Below the pieces are notes generated by a model. The model was not told the DNA's origin. It searched no databases and saw only the letters and a program-made list of their open reading frames with translations. Shown here one piece after another: positions 10,336 to 19,290 of a stretch of DNA of 28,862 nucleotides. The stretch lies in the NCBI GenBank assembly GCA_015680685.1, contig MNCI01024166.1:326239-355100 (forward strand), read 5' to 3'. This stretch comes from Gnetum montanum. Its lineage: Eukaryota; Streptophyta; Gnetopsida; Gnetales; Gnetaceae. The position numbers and the translations under genes were made by a program. Position 1 is the stretch's first letter. Each line of letters opens with the position of its first letter.

Positions 10336-11754
10336 TCTAATCAGTTTCTAGATGAACTCCTCTTCACAGGAGCTATTGATCCTCAAGCACCCAAGGAATC
10401 CCCTTGGTTCAATCGCATCCTCACCTACCTTACAACCCAGGAGCTGCCAAAGGAATGGAACCATCAGTAGAAACAACAGTTTCTCCATAAGGCCAAGTGT
10501 TTCATGGAAATCAAAGGCCACCTCTACAAGGTGTGTGCAGACAGCTTGGTTCGATGGTGTGTCCCTGATGATGATACACTGCGTGTCCTCAAAGATGCTC
10601 ACAAGGGTCCTTGTGGGGGCCATTATGTTGGATGCTGAACGACCATTAAAATCCTGCTTGTAGGGTATTATTGGCCTACACTTTTTAGGGATGCACACTG
10701 GTTTGCCCACTCCTGCGAATGATGCTAAAGAGATGGTGGGATGACAACACGGTTGGAGGGACCTCAACAGTGGATCTAACCACTAGAGCCCTTCGACATC
10801 TGAGGTATCGACTTCATGGGGTCCATCACTCCCTTATCAAATGGAAAGGCATACATCATCGTGACAGTGGACTACTGTACAAAGTGGGCAGAAGTAGTAG
10901 CCATCGTCGACTGTTCTTCCAACACCGCTGCATGATTTGTCTAGCAAAAAATTGTTACCAGGTTTAGAGTGTCACGAGCACTCATTTCTAACAATGGGAC
11001 TCACTTCATGGGTGTCACTTTTTGAAAACTCATGCAACGCTTAGGGGTAACACATAAATCTACAACACCCTATCACCTCCAAGCCAATGGGTAGGCCAAA
11101 GTCACCAATAGGGAGATCACCAAGATCCTTACTTGAACCATTAGCAAATACAGGAGGGATTGGAGCACCAAGCTTAACGATGCCCTATGGGCCTATTGCT
11201 CCACTTGGAAACTTCTTGTAGGGTACTCTCCCTATGAGTTAGTGTACGGAAAGTTGCCAACACTTCCAATCCAAGCAGAACTCTGGACACTATCCACAGC
11301 TAGTGACCTCGACCTTGACCTACCATTAGCACAATGTGAATAATTAATCAATTGAAGTGTGCTAGGTGAGAATCGACTAGTGGCCCTATTTTCAAATGAA
11401 ACCCACAAGGCCTATAACAAGAAACGACATGATCTTAGGATTTGGAAGATCACATTTCGATGTGGAGACAAGGTATTGTATTGGAACTCCTCACATGTAT
11501 CCCAACCGACAAAGTTTCAGACATTGTGGGAGGGACCTTATATTGTCTCCGAAACCTTCCCATATGGGGCCTTGCTCATCCACAAACCTGGCAATCCCAC
11601 CAGAACACAGTTAGTAAACTACCAACAATTAAAACCTTTCCGTGAGCTCCACACAACCAGTGCCACCGCCTCGTCATCAACTACTCATCCACGCTCCATT
11701 TTTCATGTCTCCTCCTTTCCACCCTGTCGTGGGGGAGACCATCATCCCTGCTGA
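10336..11754 (+). pseudogene. integrase domain of pol
   Basis: The HHCC region is recognisable (HKGPCGGHYVG, then GYYWPTLFRDAHWFAHSCE near 10600-10720). The core has its first Asp intact in GIDFMGS (codon 10810-10812). The second catalytic Asp is Asn in SNNGTHF (codon 10990-10992) and the Glu is Lys (codon 11098-11100), with exactly 35 residues between them, as in DD35E enzymes. Both changes are G-to-A on this strand. The C-terminal part runs to about 11640 with VLYWNSSHV and FQTLWEGPYIV. It would have inserted the cDNA; this copy cannot. Frame +1 relative to gag-RT. Confidence 0.93.
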
Positions 11755-12960
11755 TCCATTCCCTACTCCCCTCACCATTTTATCATTTTTGTTTTACAAT
11801 TTTTTGTTTTACACTTTTTGTTTTACACCTTTTTGTTTTTCACCATCATTCATACGTTTGCAAATTCTTTGAACCCTTTTTTCCTTTCTTTACTTATTTT
11901 TCGTTTCTTTGTAAATATTTTAATTTTTCGTGTACTTCCAAATCTATCGTCTTGTTGTCTTCAACCGTTGGCATGGTCGATTTTCGTTACGATGGTTACT
12001 GTCATCATCTTCCTCGTTATCTGGTTCCTGCCATTGCATGGTTGTCCTTGGATTTCATGTTGTTTTCACTACATAAACTCGGTAGTGAGTCCACGCCATT
12101 TGCCCATTCACCATTCCATGTTTTTCCTTTTGTTGCGAACATGTAACCCCTTCACTTAAAAACATTTTAACTAATGTGTGACTTGTGTAGTTCCCAGACT
12201 GTGGGATGACCCAATGGTTTGAATCAGGTGCGACTTTAAGGGGAATGCTTTATTTGTTGTTCTGTTCTATTCCCTGGGTTACCGGTGTGTCCTCATGGAT
12301 TTCCTCCCATTCCAAGTCTCTCTCCATGGAAGCTTTTGGGCAGTTCGACCTAGCATGGTGTGGTCCTCATTGAAAAAAAAATTCAAAAATTTAAAAAAAA
12401 AAGAGAAAAAAAAAACTAAAACAAAATAAACAAATAACATGAGAATTCAAAGCACACCCCTTGGTTGGATGCATGCCAACATGCATGGGTCTTCGCATGG
12501 TGTGGTTCCCCTGCACAAAAGAAAAGCAACGTGAATCATGGGGGAATTCAACGCACACCCCTTAGACTGCCTCTGATGGGCCACACACACTAGTTATGGG
12601 ACTTCCTTGGTCCCCTCTAACTTCATCCCCTTTCAATTCCTTCTTCTCATGTTTCCTGGAGTGGTGGTTCTCTGTGGGGTCATTCTTATTTCCTTGGGGG
12701 ATGATCAGGACTTCTTTTATTGCTACGATGTCACTGACTGCAGATGGTTTTGTGTATGACCTCAGGAAGGTTCTACCAGGTCACTTAACGACGATCGCAC
12801 ACGGGGTTTCATGTGGCCAACATTCAAAATTTCCATTCTCTCCTCTTCTTCTGTTTCCACTTCTCTTTGTACTCACCTCATTGCCCGTTTTATGTTTTGT
12901 GTGTTCGTTGTGTTTTCTGTCGGTCTCTCATGCCTTGGTGGGTTCTCTTGGTTTGGAGTC
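11755..12960 (+). other. non-coding post-integrase spacer with internal repeats
   Basis: No gene is supported. 11785-11846 is a T-rich minisatellite of about four TTTTTGTTTTACAC units. 12370-12440 is A-rich. Two related blocks start with GCATGGTGTGGT (12352 and 12494) and end with GAATTCAA(A/C)GCACACCCCTT (12442 and 12544). The second element copy at 28113-28165 keeps one such block, so the block is shared by independent copies. Short open frames here have no recognisable content. Confidence 0.6.
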
Positions 12961-13387
12961 TTAACTGGCCAGCACCAATTCTTGGCACCCGGGCCCATGG
13001 ACCCTGGCGTTGAGGGTATGCAGGGGCTACAAAGGCTATTGCCTGCTATGGGGAGGGCCCACCTACATACTCCTGGTTCCGCTTGTTAAGCCTCCCCTCC
13101 CTTGGATTTCTTGGTTGACTAGTTTCAGTGTCCCATCGTTCGATTTTGTCCTCGTAGAGTTCTTTTTCCATCCCATTCTCCAATTTTGTCTCTTTTTCAT
13201 GCTTCATTACCTTCCTCCTGTCATCTGCCATGATCGGGCCTTTTCTGTGCTTCAACCACCTCAATTTGGACTTTCAAATTTATCATTTCGGGTGTTTTAT
13301 GGGTTGGTCAATGTTGGTCCACAGGTGAATAGTGCTACGTATACAAGGCCTCGTATACATGGCCCCATCGACGTAGCGCCCAACCCC

Positions 13388-13395
13388 TATATATA
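13388..13395 (+). promoter_or_regulatory. internal TATA box for ORF2
   Basis: TATATATA is placed just after an LTR-like palindrome array and 378 bp before the ORF2 start. A TATA-like CCTATATCAATG occupies the equivalent place in element 2 (about 3210). Confidence 0.45.
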
Positions 13396-13557
13396 CCCCA
13401 CTGCACTTGTTCATTTTTCATCATTTAGAGTTCAAATTGAGGGGAGTTTTTGCTATATTTTTTGCCTAACCCTTCCCAATGCACCTACATTCCATCACGT
13501 GTCCACATCAACCTATCCTTGCCCTTTTTACGCAACCGGAGGTATGCTCTCAGTTGT

Positions 13558-13575
13558 GGGGGGGGGGGGGGGGGG
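13558..13575 (+). repeat. homopolymer of 18 G
   Basis: The run is preceded by CAGTTGT, which resembles the CAGTCGT/CAGTCAT context of the real 3' polypurine tracts. Element A has a G-run in a comparable place (AGTCATGGGGGTACGGGG near 243-260). It may be a second polypurine tract or a G-quadruplex, or a length-variable sequencing artefact. Confidence 0.5.
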
Positions 13576-13772
13576 TGGTGCCTTTGAGTAATTAATTAAT
13601 TAATTAGTTTGTTAATTACAAAAAATTTGGTCCTAACCCCTAACTTAATCGCTCCAAGAAACTTAACAGTGTGCCTGTGCCATTAACATAACTTGGTCAA
13701 ATTGAGAAAGTATATATCGACCATCTTAAGCTATTTATGAATGGTCTAACGGGTAGTTATGTTTGATTGCAG

Positions 13773-16683
13773 ATGGCACCAAAATCGAGGCATCTAAGGG
13801 ATGAAGGACCATATCAACCAAGGGACAAGCGCCCATGCACGGGAAGGGGATGTGGTGTGCAATTGCCAGAGTATGCGAAGGGCTCCCATGCAATTGGGCC
13901 TTTCCGTGAAAGACCTAACATGGAATCTGTTCGTCAGATTCTCGAAGAGGAGATTCCCAGGGAGCAATCACTCAAGGATGAGACTCCTGGGATAGCACCA
14001 CTACTTGAGGTCACCTTGACCCAAGCCTGCCTTAATGCTATCACGCCACGGAAGGTGTAATGGACGGTCCTCCAAGAGCTAAATTTTGGACCATTCCTCG
14101 ATAACGCGCCAGAAGACGTGAGGCTCCAATTGCAGAACTCTCTGATGTGGCCAATCATCATAACCAGTGGTGAGTGGTACTTAGGAGAAACTTATCTCTT
14201 CTGGATGAATCGGCAACCAGGGTCAAGAGTAAGAATCAAAGACATTTATGTCTCTTACTTTTCGAAAGCAATAACACAAGCTCTGGGGTTGCCCGAAATT
14301 GGGGCAGATGTGGTAGAAATTCCAAAACAGGCTGATCTAGAGGTAAAGGTGCAATGGATCCAACGGTGCTACGAGGTAGAGTGTAAGGAATTCAGCTCCT
14401 TGAACATGGTGGAGACAGTATACTCCAAGATAGCGTCTTACCATTTGAATCCAATGGTAAGACCTAGCAAAATCACAGCCTTCTTCACTCGTGCGTGTGT
14501 CGCCTTGAGTGAGAAATTTTCCATGAGTCTTCCACAACTGTTGTTTTTGGAGATTGAAAAAAGATTCGCTAGGAACGAACGTGGAAGACGAGCTCTCCCC
14601 TTTCCCTGCCTGATCCGAAAGTTATGCAAACGAGCAGGGATAGCATGATACTCTAATGATATCATCCGACGCATCCCAATTGCCTTGTGGTGAGAGATGA
14701 TGAAAGACAAAATACCTGTTGCCACACAGACAGAGGAAGAGCAGCAACCACCTCCAGCACCTACATAAACAATGCAACTGGGCTCGGAAAACAGAGTTGA
14801 ATACATCCGCGAGATCTGAGAAACGCTCTTGAGCCAACAAGAGCAATCCCGCAGAACTGGTGGAGGAGAGGATACTTTGGTTTATCGCCCTGTCATGATC
14901 CACTTGGAGAAAGTGGCTCAATCAGTCAGCTTGCTTGAAAGGGCAGGGCTAATATTCTCCACCGCCCGAGCACCAATTCCACCTAGAACAAATCTAAGCA
15001 TCCAAGATGTATCAACCACAACTCAACAGTTATTCCCTGAAATCTCAGGGAATGCTACTACCTTCTTGGTATGCTTGGAGGATGGTGAAGAGGTGATGAT
15101 CTTGGTGATGCAGCACCAGGGACAGGAAGTTGTAGTCGAAGTGGTTGCTGATACAATCGCTATAGTTCTCAATGCATCAGCAGCACCTGTACCAAACATT
15201 CATGGACTACAAGATGTATAGGTGTCTGTCAGAACTTCGTGTAGCAAGATTGATGCATCCCAACATGAAGAATTATTGGACCGACTGGTAGGAATTGNCG
15301 TAGCAAGATTGATGCATCCCAACATGAAGAATTATTGGACCGACTGGTAGGAATTGGGCAATCGCTTTTGGATGTCTTCGACCTTCCGGACAACATCACT
15401 GCAACCCAGTCGGAGTTGCTATTGGCAAGGGAAAAGAGCCTTGTTTTGGAAGGGCAACTAGAAGTTGCTCAAGTTGCTTTTCAACACTTGGTAACTAAGG
15501 TAGCCCAATTAAGAGCCTAGCTTGCCAATCCAGCCATCCTCAATTGCGAAATCACTAGAGATGAAGCTTTTCAACAGCTTCAGCTTAAACTTTAGGTTGT
15601 TGAGGATGTTCGGGAGACAGTGGTCCTTGACAAGTCCATAGTAGATGCCCGAGCGTATCACTTAGAGAAGGACTTGGCGGAGGTTCGCTAGGAGAACGTG
15701 TAGTTGACCGTAGAAGTTCATCGGCTGCACAATGTTGGTGCAGAGAACGAACACATGAAAGATTTCATCCACCAACAGTAGGAGGAGCTAGCTAGGGTGA
15801 ATGTGGACATAAGAAGGTTGGCAGCCGAAAATAGACTGTCAATGGAGGAGGTTTCAGCATTGCGACAAAAGTCTGCAATCAAAATTTCTTCTTGGAAGAA
15901 CGAGGCCCTAAAATTTGAAAAAGTCAAAAATCACTACAGGGACCAAGTGGGATTGTAGAAGGAGATCAATGAGAAGCACATTCAGGTCGCTAAAGCAAAG
16001 ATGAACCAAGCGCTCCAGTAGCTCTGAGAGGGAGGCGATATATGGCCATTCATCTTTGATGGGTTGAACGCCTACAACCAAGCAGAAATCCACCTAAAAG
16101 AGCTGCAGATCGAGGAAATGACAAAATATGTGGAATTGGCCAACCTTCGATGTGCAAACCTAGCTATGCTCACAACCAGGAGATTGTGGTCAGATTTAGA
16201 AAAGTAAGTGGCCACCTCGTATTCTCTATACGAGGGTGAGTTCCAAGTGCACAAGGCAACAAAAGAAAAGCTGGCAACAACAAACGCAAAACTTGAGGTC
16301 CTTCGCCCAAGCTTTAAAGGTCAACGTACAGTTGCGGAGGACCTGGCCTGAAGAATGAATGACTACAAGTAGCTGTAGGCATCAATCCAAGCGTTCGACA
16401 TCGAACGCAAATAGTTCGCAGCCTGGTTTGTCAACTTAAAAGTACTCCTTCCAGCGCTACCTTGCCCTTAGGAAGTTCCAGTTCCAGCACACATTGGAGA
16501 AGCTTCTTGGACCATGAACAACCCCAGAAGTAAGGAAGAAAAGATGAGGGCTCTCTTGGAGGCTTTTCGGCTACCTCCAGAAGTTGCAACTACCATAGGG
16601 TTATCGACATCCATGTTGCCACCAATGTATGGGCCAGAGGTTGAAGAAGGTCCATCAAAACCACTGTCCCTAAGGATGGTGTG
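13773..16683 (+). pseudogene. ORF2: Athila/plant-transposon domain plus long coiled coil
   Basis: The start ATG follows a splice-acceptor-like CAG. Residues 1-45 are basic. From about residue 90 to 292 lies a globular region ending in LPFPCLIRKLCKRAGI, the hallmark of the putative plant transposon domain found in Athila post-pol ORFs. The middle (14830-15220) is acidic and Gln-rich. The rest (15335-16400) is a Glu/Lys/Leu heptad-like coiled coil. The frame has no frameshift except a 59-bp apparent assembly duplication at 15241-15356, but about 21 in-frame stops: 12 TAG, 3 TAA and 6 TGA. The last one may itself be mutated, because the frame stays open to about 16848. Function in the element life cycle is unknown; env-like and nucleic-acid binding roles have both been suggested for this class. 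Similar genes: 3369-4497 and 17833-18790. Confidence 0.8.
15241..15356 (+). repeat. 57-bp exact duplication joined by an N, probable assembly error
   Basis: 15241-15297 and 15300-15356 are identical (GTAGCAAGATTGATGC...GGAATTG), separated by N and one base. The 59-bp offset shifts the ORF2 frame by two, and the frame before the first copy continues after the second once the offset is removed. The element 2 homologue near 18125-18180 has the block once. A gap closed without merging overlapping ends explains this best. Confidence 0.85.
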
Positions 16684-16926
16684 ATCTTCTCCAGCAATTT
16701 TGTGCATCATCCTACACAATAGAGGCTCCAAGACCAGCAAGGTGTTCAATTTTATCTTTGAACACCGCCATTTTTCTAACTTGTCCCCCTTTGTAACTCG
16801 GGCACTTGGTCAAATTTATGTTGTGTCATGTGTGTGTCATGTATGTGTTTAAGTTATGTGTGTTGTAAATAAGAATCCATAGCTTCCAAATTATAAAGTA
16901 ACTTGAGGATGAGTTTTTGTTCAGTC
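16684..16926 (+). other. 3' untranslated region of element 3
   Basis: The segment lies between the ORF2 stop and the polypurine tract and contains TGTGT-rich sequence (16800-16870). The block AACTTGAGGATGAGTTTTTG before the PPT is shared with element A (798-815). No gene is seen. Confidence 0.6.
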
Positions 16927-16935
16927 GTGGGGGTA
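16927..16935 (+). other. polypurine tract of element 3
   Basis: GTGGGGGTA abuts the TGATGA start of the 3' LTR. The same arrangement is seen at 823-831. Confidence 0.85.
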
Positions 16936-17827
16936 TGATGAAGTGTCATTTAGTCAATGCATTGACTAGGTTGCATATGCGTTGATGCAGGCCCGTCGAC
17001 ATAGCCACCCTGCGTCGACGTGGCCCCATTTATGTAGCCACCTTTCTTGGATCTATAAATAAGAGGGAATTTCACCTCATTTAGGCATCTTTTGAGTAGT
17101 TGTAGCAAAGCTCTTGTAGTTTGTTCCTGCAAGAGATAGAATATTTTCCAAGTGCCCGCAGCAGGTGTAAGAAAAGTGATCGGATCTTTATTCGAGCGTT
17201 GATGTATCTGAGTCCATTAGTGTGATGGTAATAAAGACGAACTGTTTAAGCAATCCTTGTAGCATTTGGACTTAGTTATTTTATGCATTTAATAGTTTAA
17301 TATGTTTATGCTTTATTAGTTACTTGTTAATCACTTATGTTTTCATTATTATAGTTTTAATCGCTATTGTGCCTTCATAGTTTGTTAAGGCCATAAGTAC
17401 AACCATCTCGAACGTAATCCAAACACTTGGTAAGCCTAGTGACGCTTAACGTCTGGTAACCCAGAAGTGTTAGAAGATGCTCAGAACGTGCTCGGAAGAT
17501 GGGACTAGATACTTATGTTAGGAATAGTTAAGATTTAGATTAAGATAATTTTAGATTAATTAATATTCTATCCTTATTTTCCAAGATAATTAGTTGCCAA
17601 AAAGATAATTAAAAAGATATAAAAATCATTAGCCTTAATCTCATTGAACCAACGTAAACAGAACTTCACAAGTGAGATTAGGATGACAACAACTGTTCTA
17701 ACCCAAGGTTTCCCTGGTTAGTAGTCTGGTGTATGTTAAGTGCTTACAGTTTGCGGATTTCGACTGAGTCACGTGTGAACGCTCATGATTCGTATGGTTG
17801 GATGTAGGGATACCTAGCTACTCATCA
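16936..17827 (+). repeat. 3' LTR of element 3
   Basis: The LTR is 892 bp and pairs with 4503-5416. The TATA box is at 17054-17061. The U3 array is shorter than in the 5' LTR, having lost roughly 22 bp. Hand comparison downstream of the TATA box gives about 8% difference, mostly C/T and G/A exchanges. Confidence 0.95.
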
Positions 17828-17832
17828 ATTAG
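17828..17832 (+). repeat. right target-site duplication ATTAG
   Basis: Identical to 4498-4502. Joining the flanks here restores the ORF2 alignment of element 2: the CCATTAG|CTAGCTGG junction aligns with CAGTCAGCTTGCTTG near 14925. Confidence 0.95.
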
Positions 17833-18798
17833 CTAGCTGGATAGTGAACCAACATTGCTATTCTTAGCATAGAGAAACCAGGTACCTGTCTAACCCAATC
17901 CTAGCACTAGAGAAGTCATTGTATCCATCCCAAAATAAGCAGTTCTTGAAATTTCAAGGAATGCAACAACCTTCTCTATCATGCTAGAGGAAGGAGAAGG
18001 AGTGACAGTCCTAGTAGCAAAGATGATGACAGACTAAGTTGTAGAAGCATTTAATGCTCTTAATACATCTATACCAATCATTGCTATCATGGTACACATA
18101 CATGCATCAACAAGAGTAGGGAGTGGATGAATGAGCATTGCCCAACATGAAGAAGTGTTGGAATGACCAGTGGAAGTTGGACAACTACTTCTAGAGATCT
18201 TTGATCTATTGAATGATATAACAATAAACCAATCATCACTCTTAGACATAAGGGGAAGTTGTTAATTGCTAATGCACAACTTGAGAAGGCCATTGTCACT
18301 AATCAATGGTTGGTTGTTGAGATTGCAAAACTTAGAGCCCGTCTCTTTGATCTAGCAATTCTTAGGCCAAAGCTAATAAGGGATCAAGCTTTTCGATAGC
18401 TTTAACAAAAGTATCAAGAGATTGAGAATGCAAAAGAAATGACGATCTTCGAGGCATCAATATCAAAGGCCATGGTTAACAACACTGATCATGATCTCTT
18501 ACAAGTTTGCAAGGAAAACTTAGTGCTTACCTGTGATTACCACTACCTACGTAATGTTGAGTAGCAAAAAGAACCATTAGTAAAATACATTTTCCTGCAG
18601 CAAGAATAAGTTGCCAATGTAAAGTTGGATTTGAGAAGATTGGCTACAGATAATTTGAATCTCTTGATGTACAAGGTTTGGACCCTTGACCAGAAGACTA
18701 CTATTGAGATTACCACTTGGAAAAATGAAGCCCTAAAGTTCGAAAGAGTAAAAAATCACTACAAGGACAAGGTCAAAATGCTTGAACACTACCCATCA
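17833..18798 (+). pseudogene. ORF2, C-terminal part, copy in element 2
   Basis: This continues the gene interrupted at 4497. Nucleotide blocks match element 3 in order: GAAATTTCAAGGAATGCAAC near 17950 with 15035; GCCCAACATGAAGAAGTGTT near 18140 with 15258; and the SWKNEALKFEKVKNHY coiled-coil segment near 18710-18765 with 15888-15940. Similarity stops at about 18780, which is 730 bases before the end of ORF2 in element 3, so the C-terminal third is missing. The sequence then reads ACACTACCCATCA, possibly the last bases of an LTR, followed by ATAAG. Many stops; inactive. Confidence 0.75.
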
Positions 18799-18807
18799 AT
18801 AAGTCTT

Positions 18808-19290
18808 TCATTTGTTAGCCCCTCCTAATAATGGAGAATTTAATTCTTTCCAAATATCACAAAAATCAATATCATTGGGATACAATTTCACAAAAGAATC
18901 AAAGCCATTAACCTTAACATAAGAATGAGTAATATGAATTCTAGTCAAAGTATTAGTAATTACATTTGATTTTCCACTTTTATGGTTCAAAACAAAATGG
19001 AATTCTTAAAGTTGCTCTACCCATTTCATATGTTTAGTACTCCAATTCTTTTAGGAATTCAAAAACTAAAGTGCTCTATGATCAATGAGAAAAATAAATT
19101 TAGATTCCAACAAATAATGTCTCAAATTCTTAATTGCTTAAAATATAACAAATAGTTCTTTCTCATATTACTATAATTTTTCCTAGACTCATTCAATTTT
19201 TTAGAAAAGAATGCAATGGGCTTATCCTCTTGTGAAAGTACACCACCAATAGCAAGTTTACTTATATCCACCTCCACTTCAAAAGTTTAG
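18808..19290 (-). pseudogene. Ty3/gypsy RNase H, N-terminal half of the split minus-strand pol
   Basis: The complement from about 19290 reads FEVEVD, then ISKLAIGGVLSQEDKPIAFF and SKKLNESRKNY (first RNase H strand and loop), KNLRHYLLESKF, a FLIDHRAL site with its Asp, and finally NHKSGKSNVITNTLTRI (18950-18990), the usual end of gypsy RNase H (KSGKxNVVADALSR in functional copies). It then runs into FCDIWKELNS at 18820. The next domain, integrase, is at 2267-3116, so the two pieces are one gene split by insertion. Several stops and frame changes. RT upstream of 19290 is not recognisable. Confidence 0.88.

Larger units (their letters stand above)
12961..13772 (+). promoter_or_regulatory. leader region of ORF2 with internal LTR-like promoter and possible intron
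   Basis: 13328-13380 holds three units of the form CGTATAC-NN-GGCC or ATCGACGTAGCGCCC. They are very similar to the LTR U3 array (GGCCCGTCAACGTAGCCACCC-like). A TATA box, TATATATA, follows at 13388-13395. 13558-13575 is a run of 18 G. 13586-13606 is an (AATT)n tract. The ORF2 ATG at 13773 is preceded by TTTGATTGCAG, a good splice acceptor; a possible donor is GAGGTATGC at 13540. The arrangement suggests a separate, perhaps spliced, transcript for ORF2. This is inferred. Confidence 0.5.
4503..17827 (+). mobile_element. complete Athila-like Ty3/gypsy retrotransposon (element 3)
   Basis: This 13,325-bp element is bounded by LTRs of 914 and 892 bp with TGATGA...TCATCA ends, and by a perfect 5-bp duplication. 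Internal order: PBS, gag, protease, RT, RNase H, integrase, long non-coding spacer, internal promoter, ORF2, PPT. Integrase after RNase H is the Ty3/gypsy order. A tRNA-Asp-like PBS and a large post-pol ORF are the Athila arrangement. My hand comparison of the two LTRs downstream of the TATA box finds roughly 60 differences in about 760 bases (about 8%), mostly transitions, so the insertion is not recent. It lies inside ORF2 of a relative. Confidence 0.95.

Noticed and set aside
12596-13591. Overlapping open frames of 90-190 codons in the spacer
   Set aside because: Low-complexity, Phe/Leu/Ser-rich translations of T-rich DNA, with no domain and no counterpart in the second copy.
14337-14921. 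Minus-strand frames opposite ORF2
   Set aside because: Shadows of ORF2; the plus frame aligns to a second copy in the window.
5562-16683. Reassigned genetic code or TAG read-through
   Set aside because: Many in-frame TAG at Gln positions could suggest recoding, but TAA and TGA occur too, catalytic residues are also mutated, and plant nuclear genes use the standard code. Methylation-driven decay explains it better.
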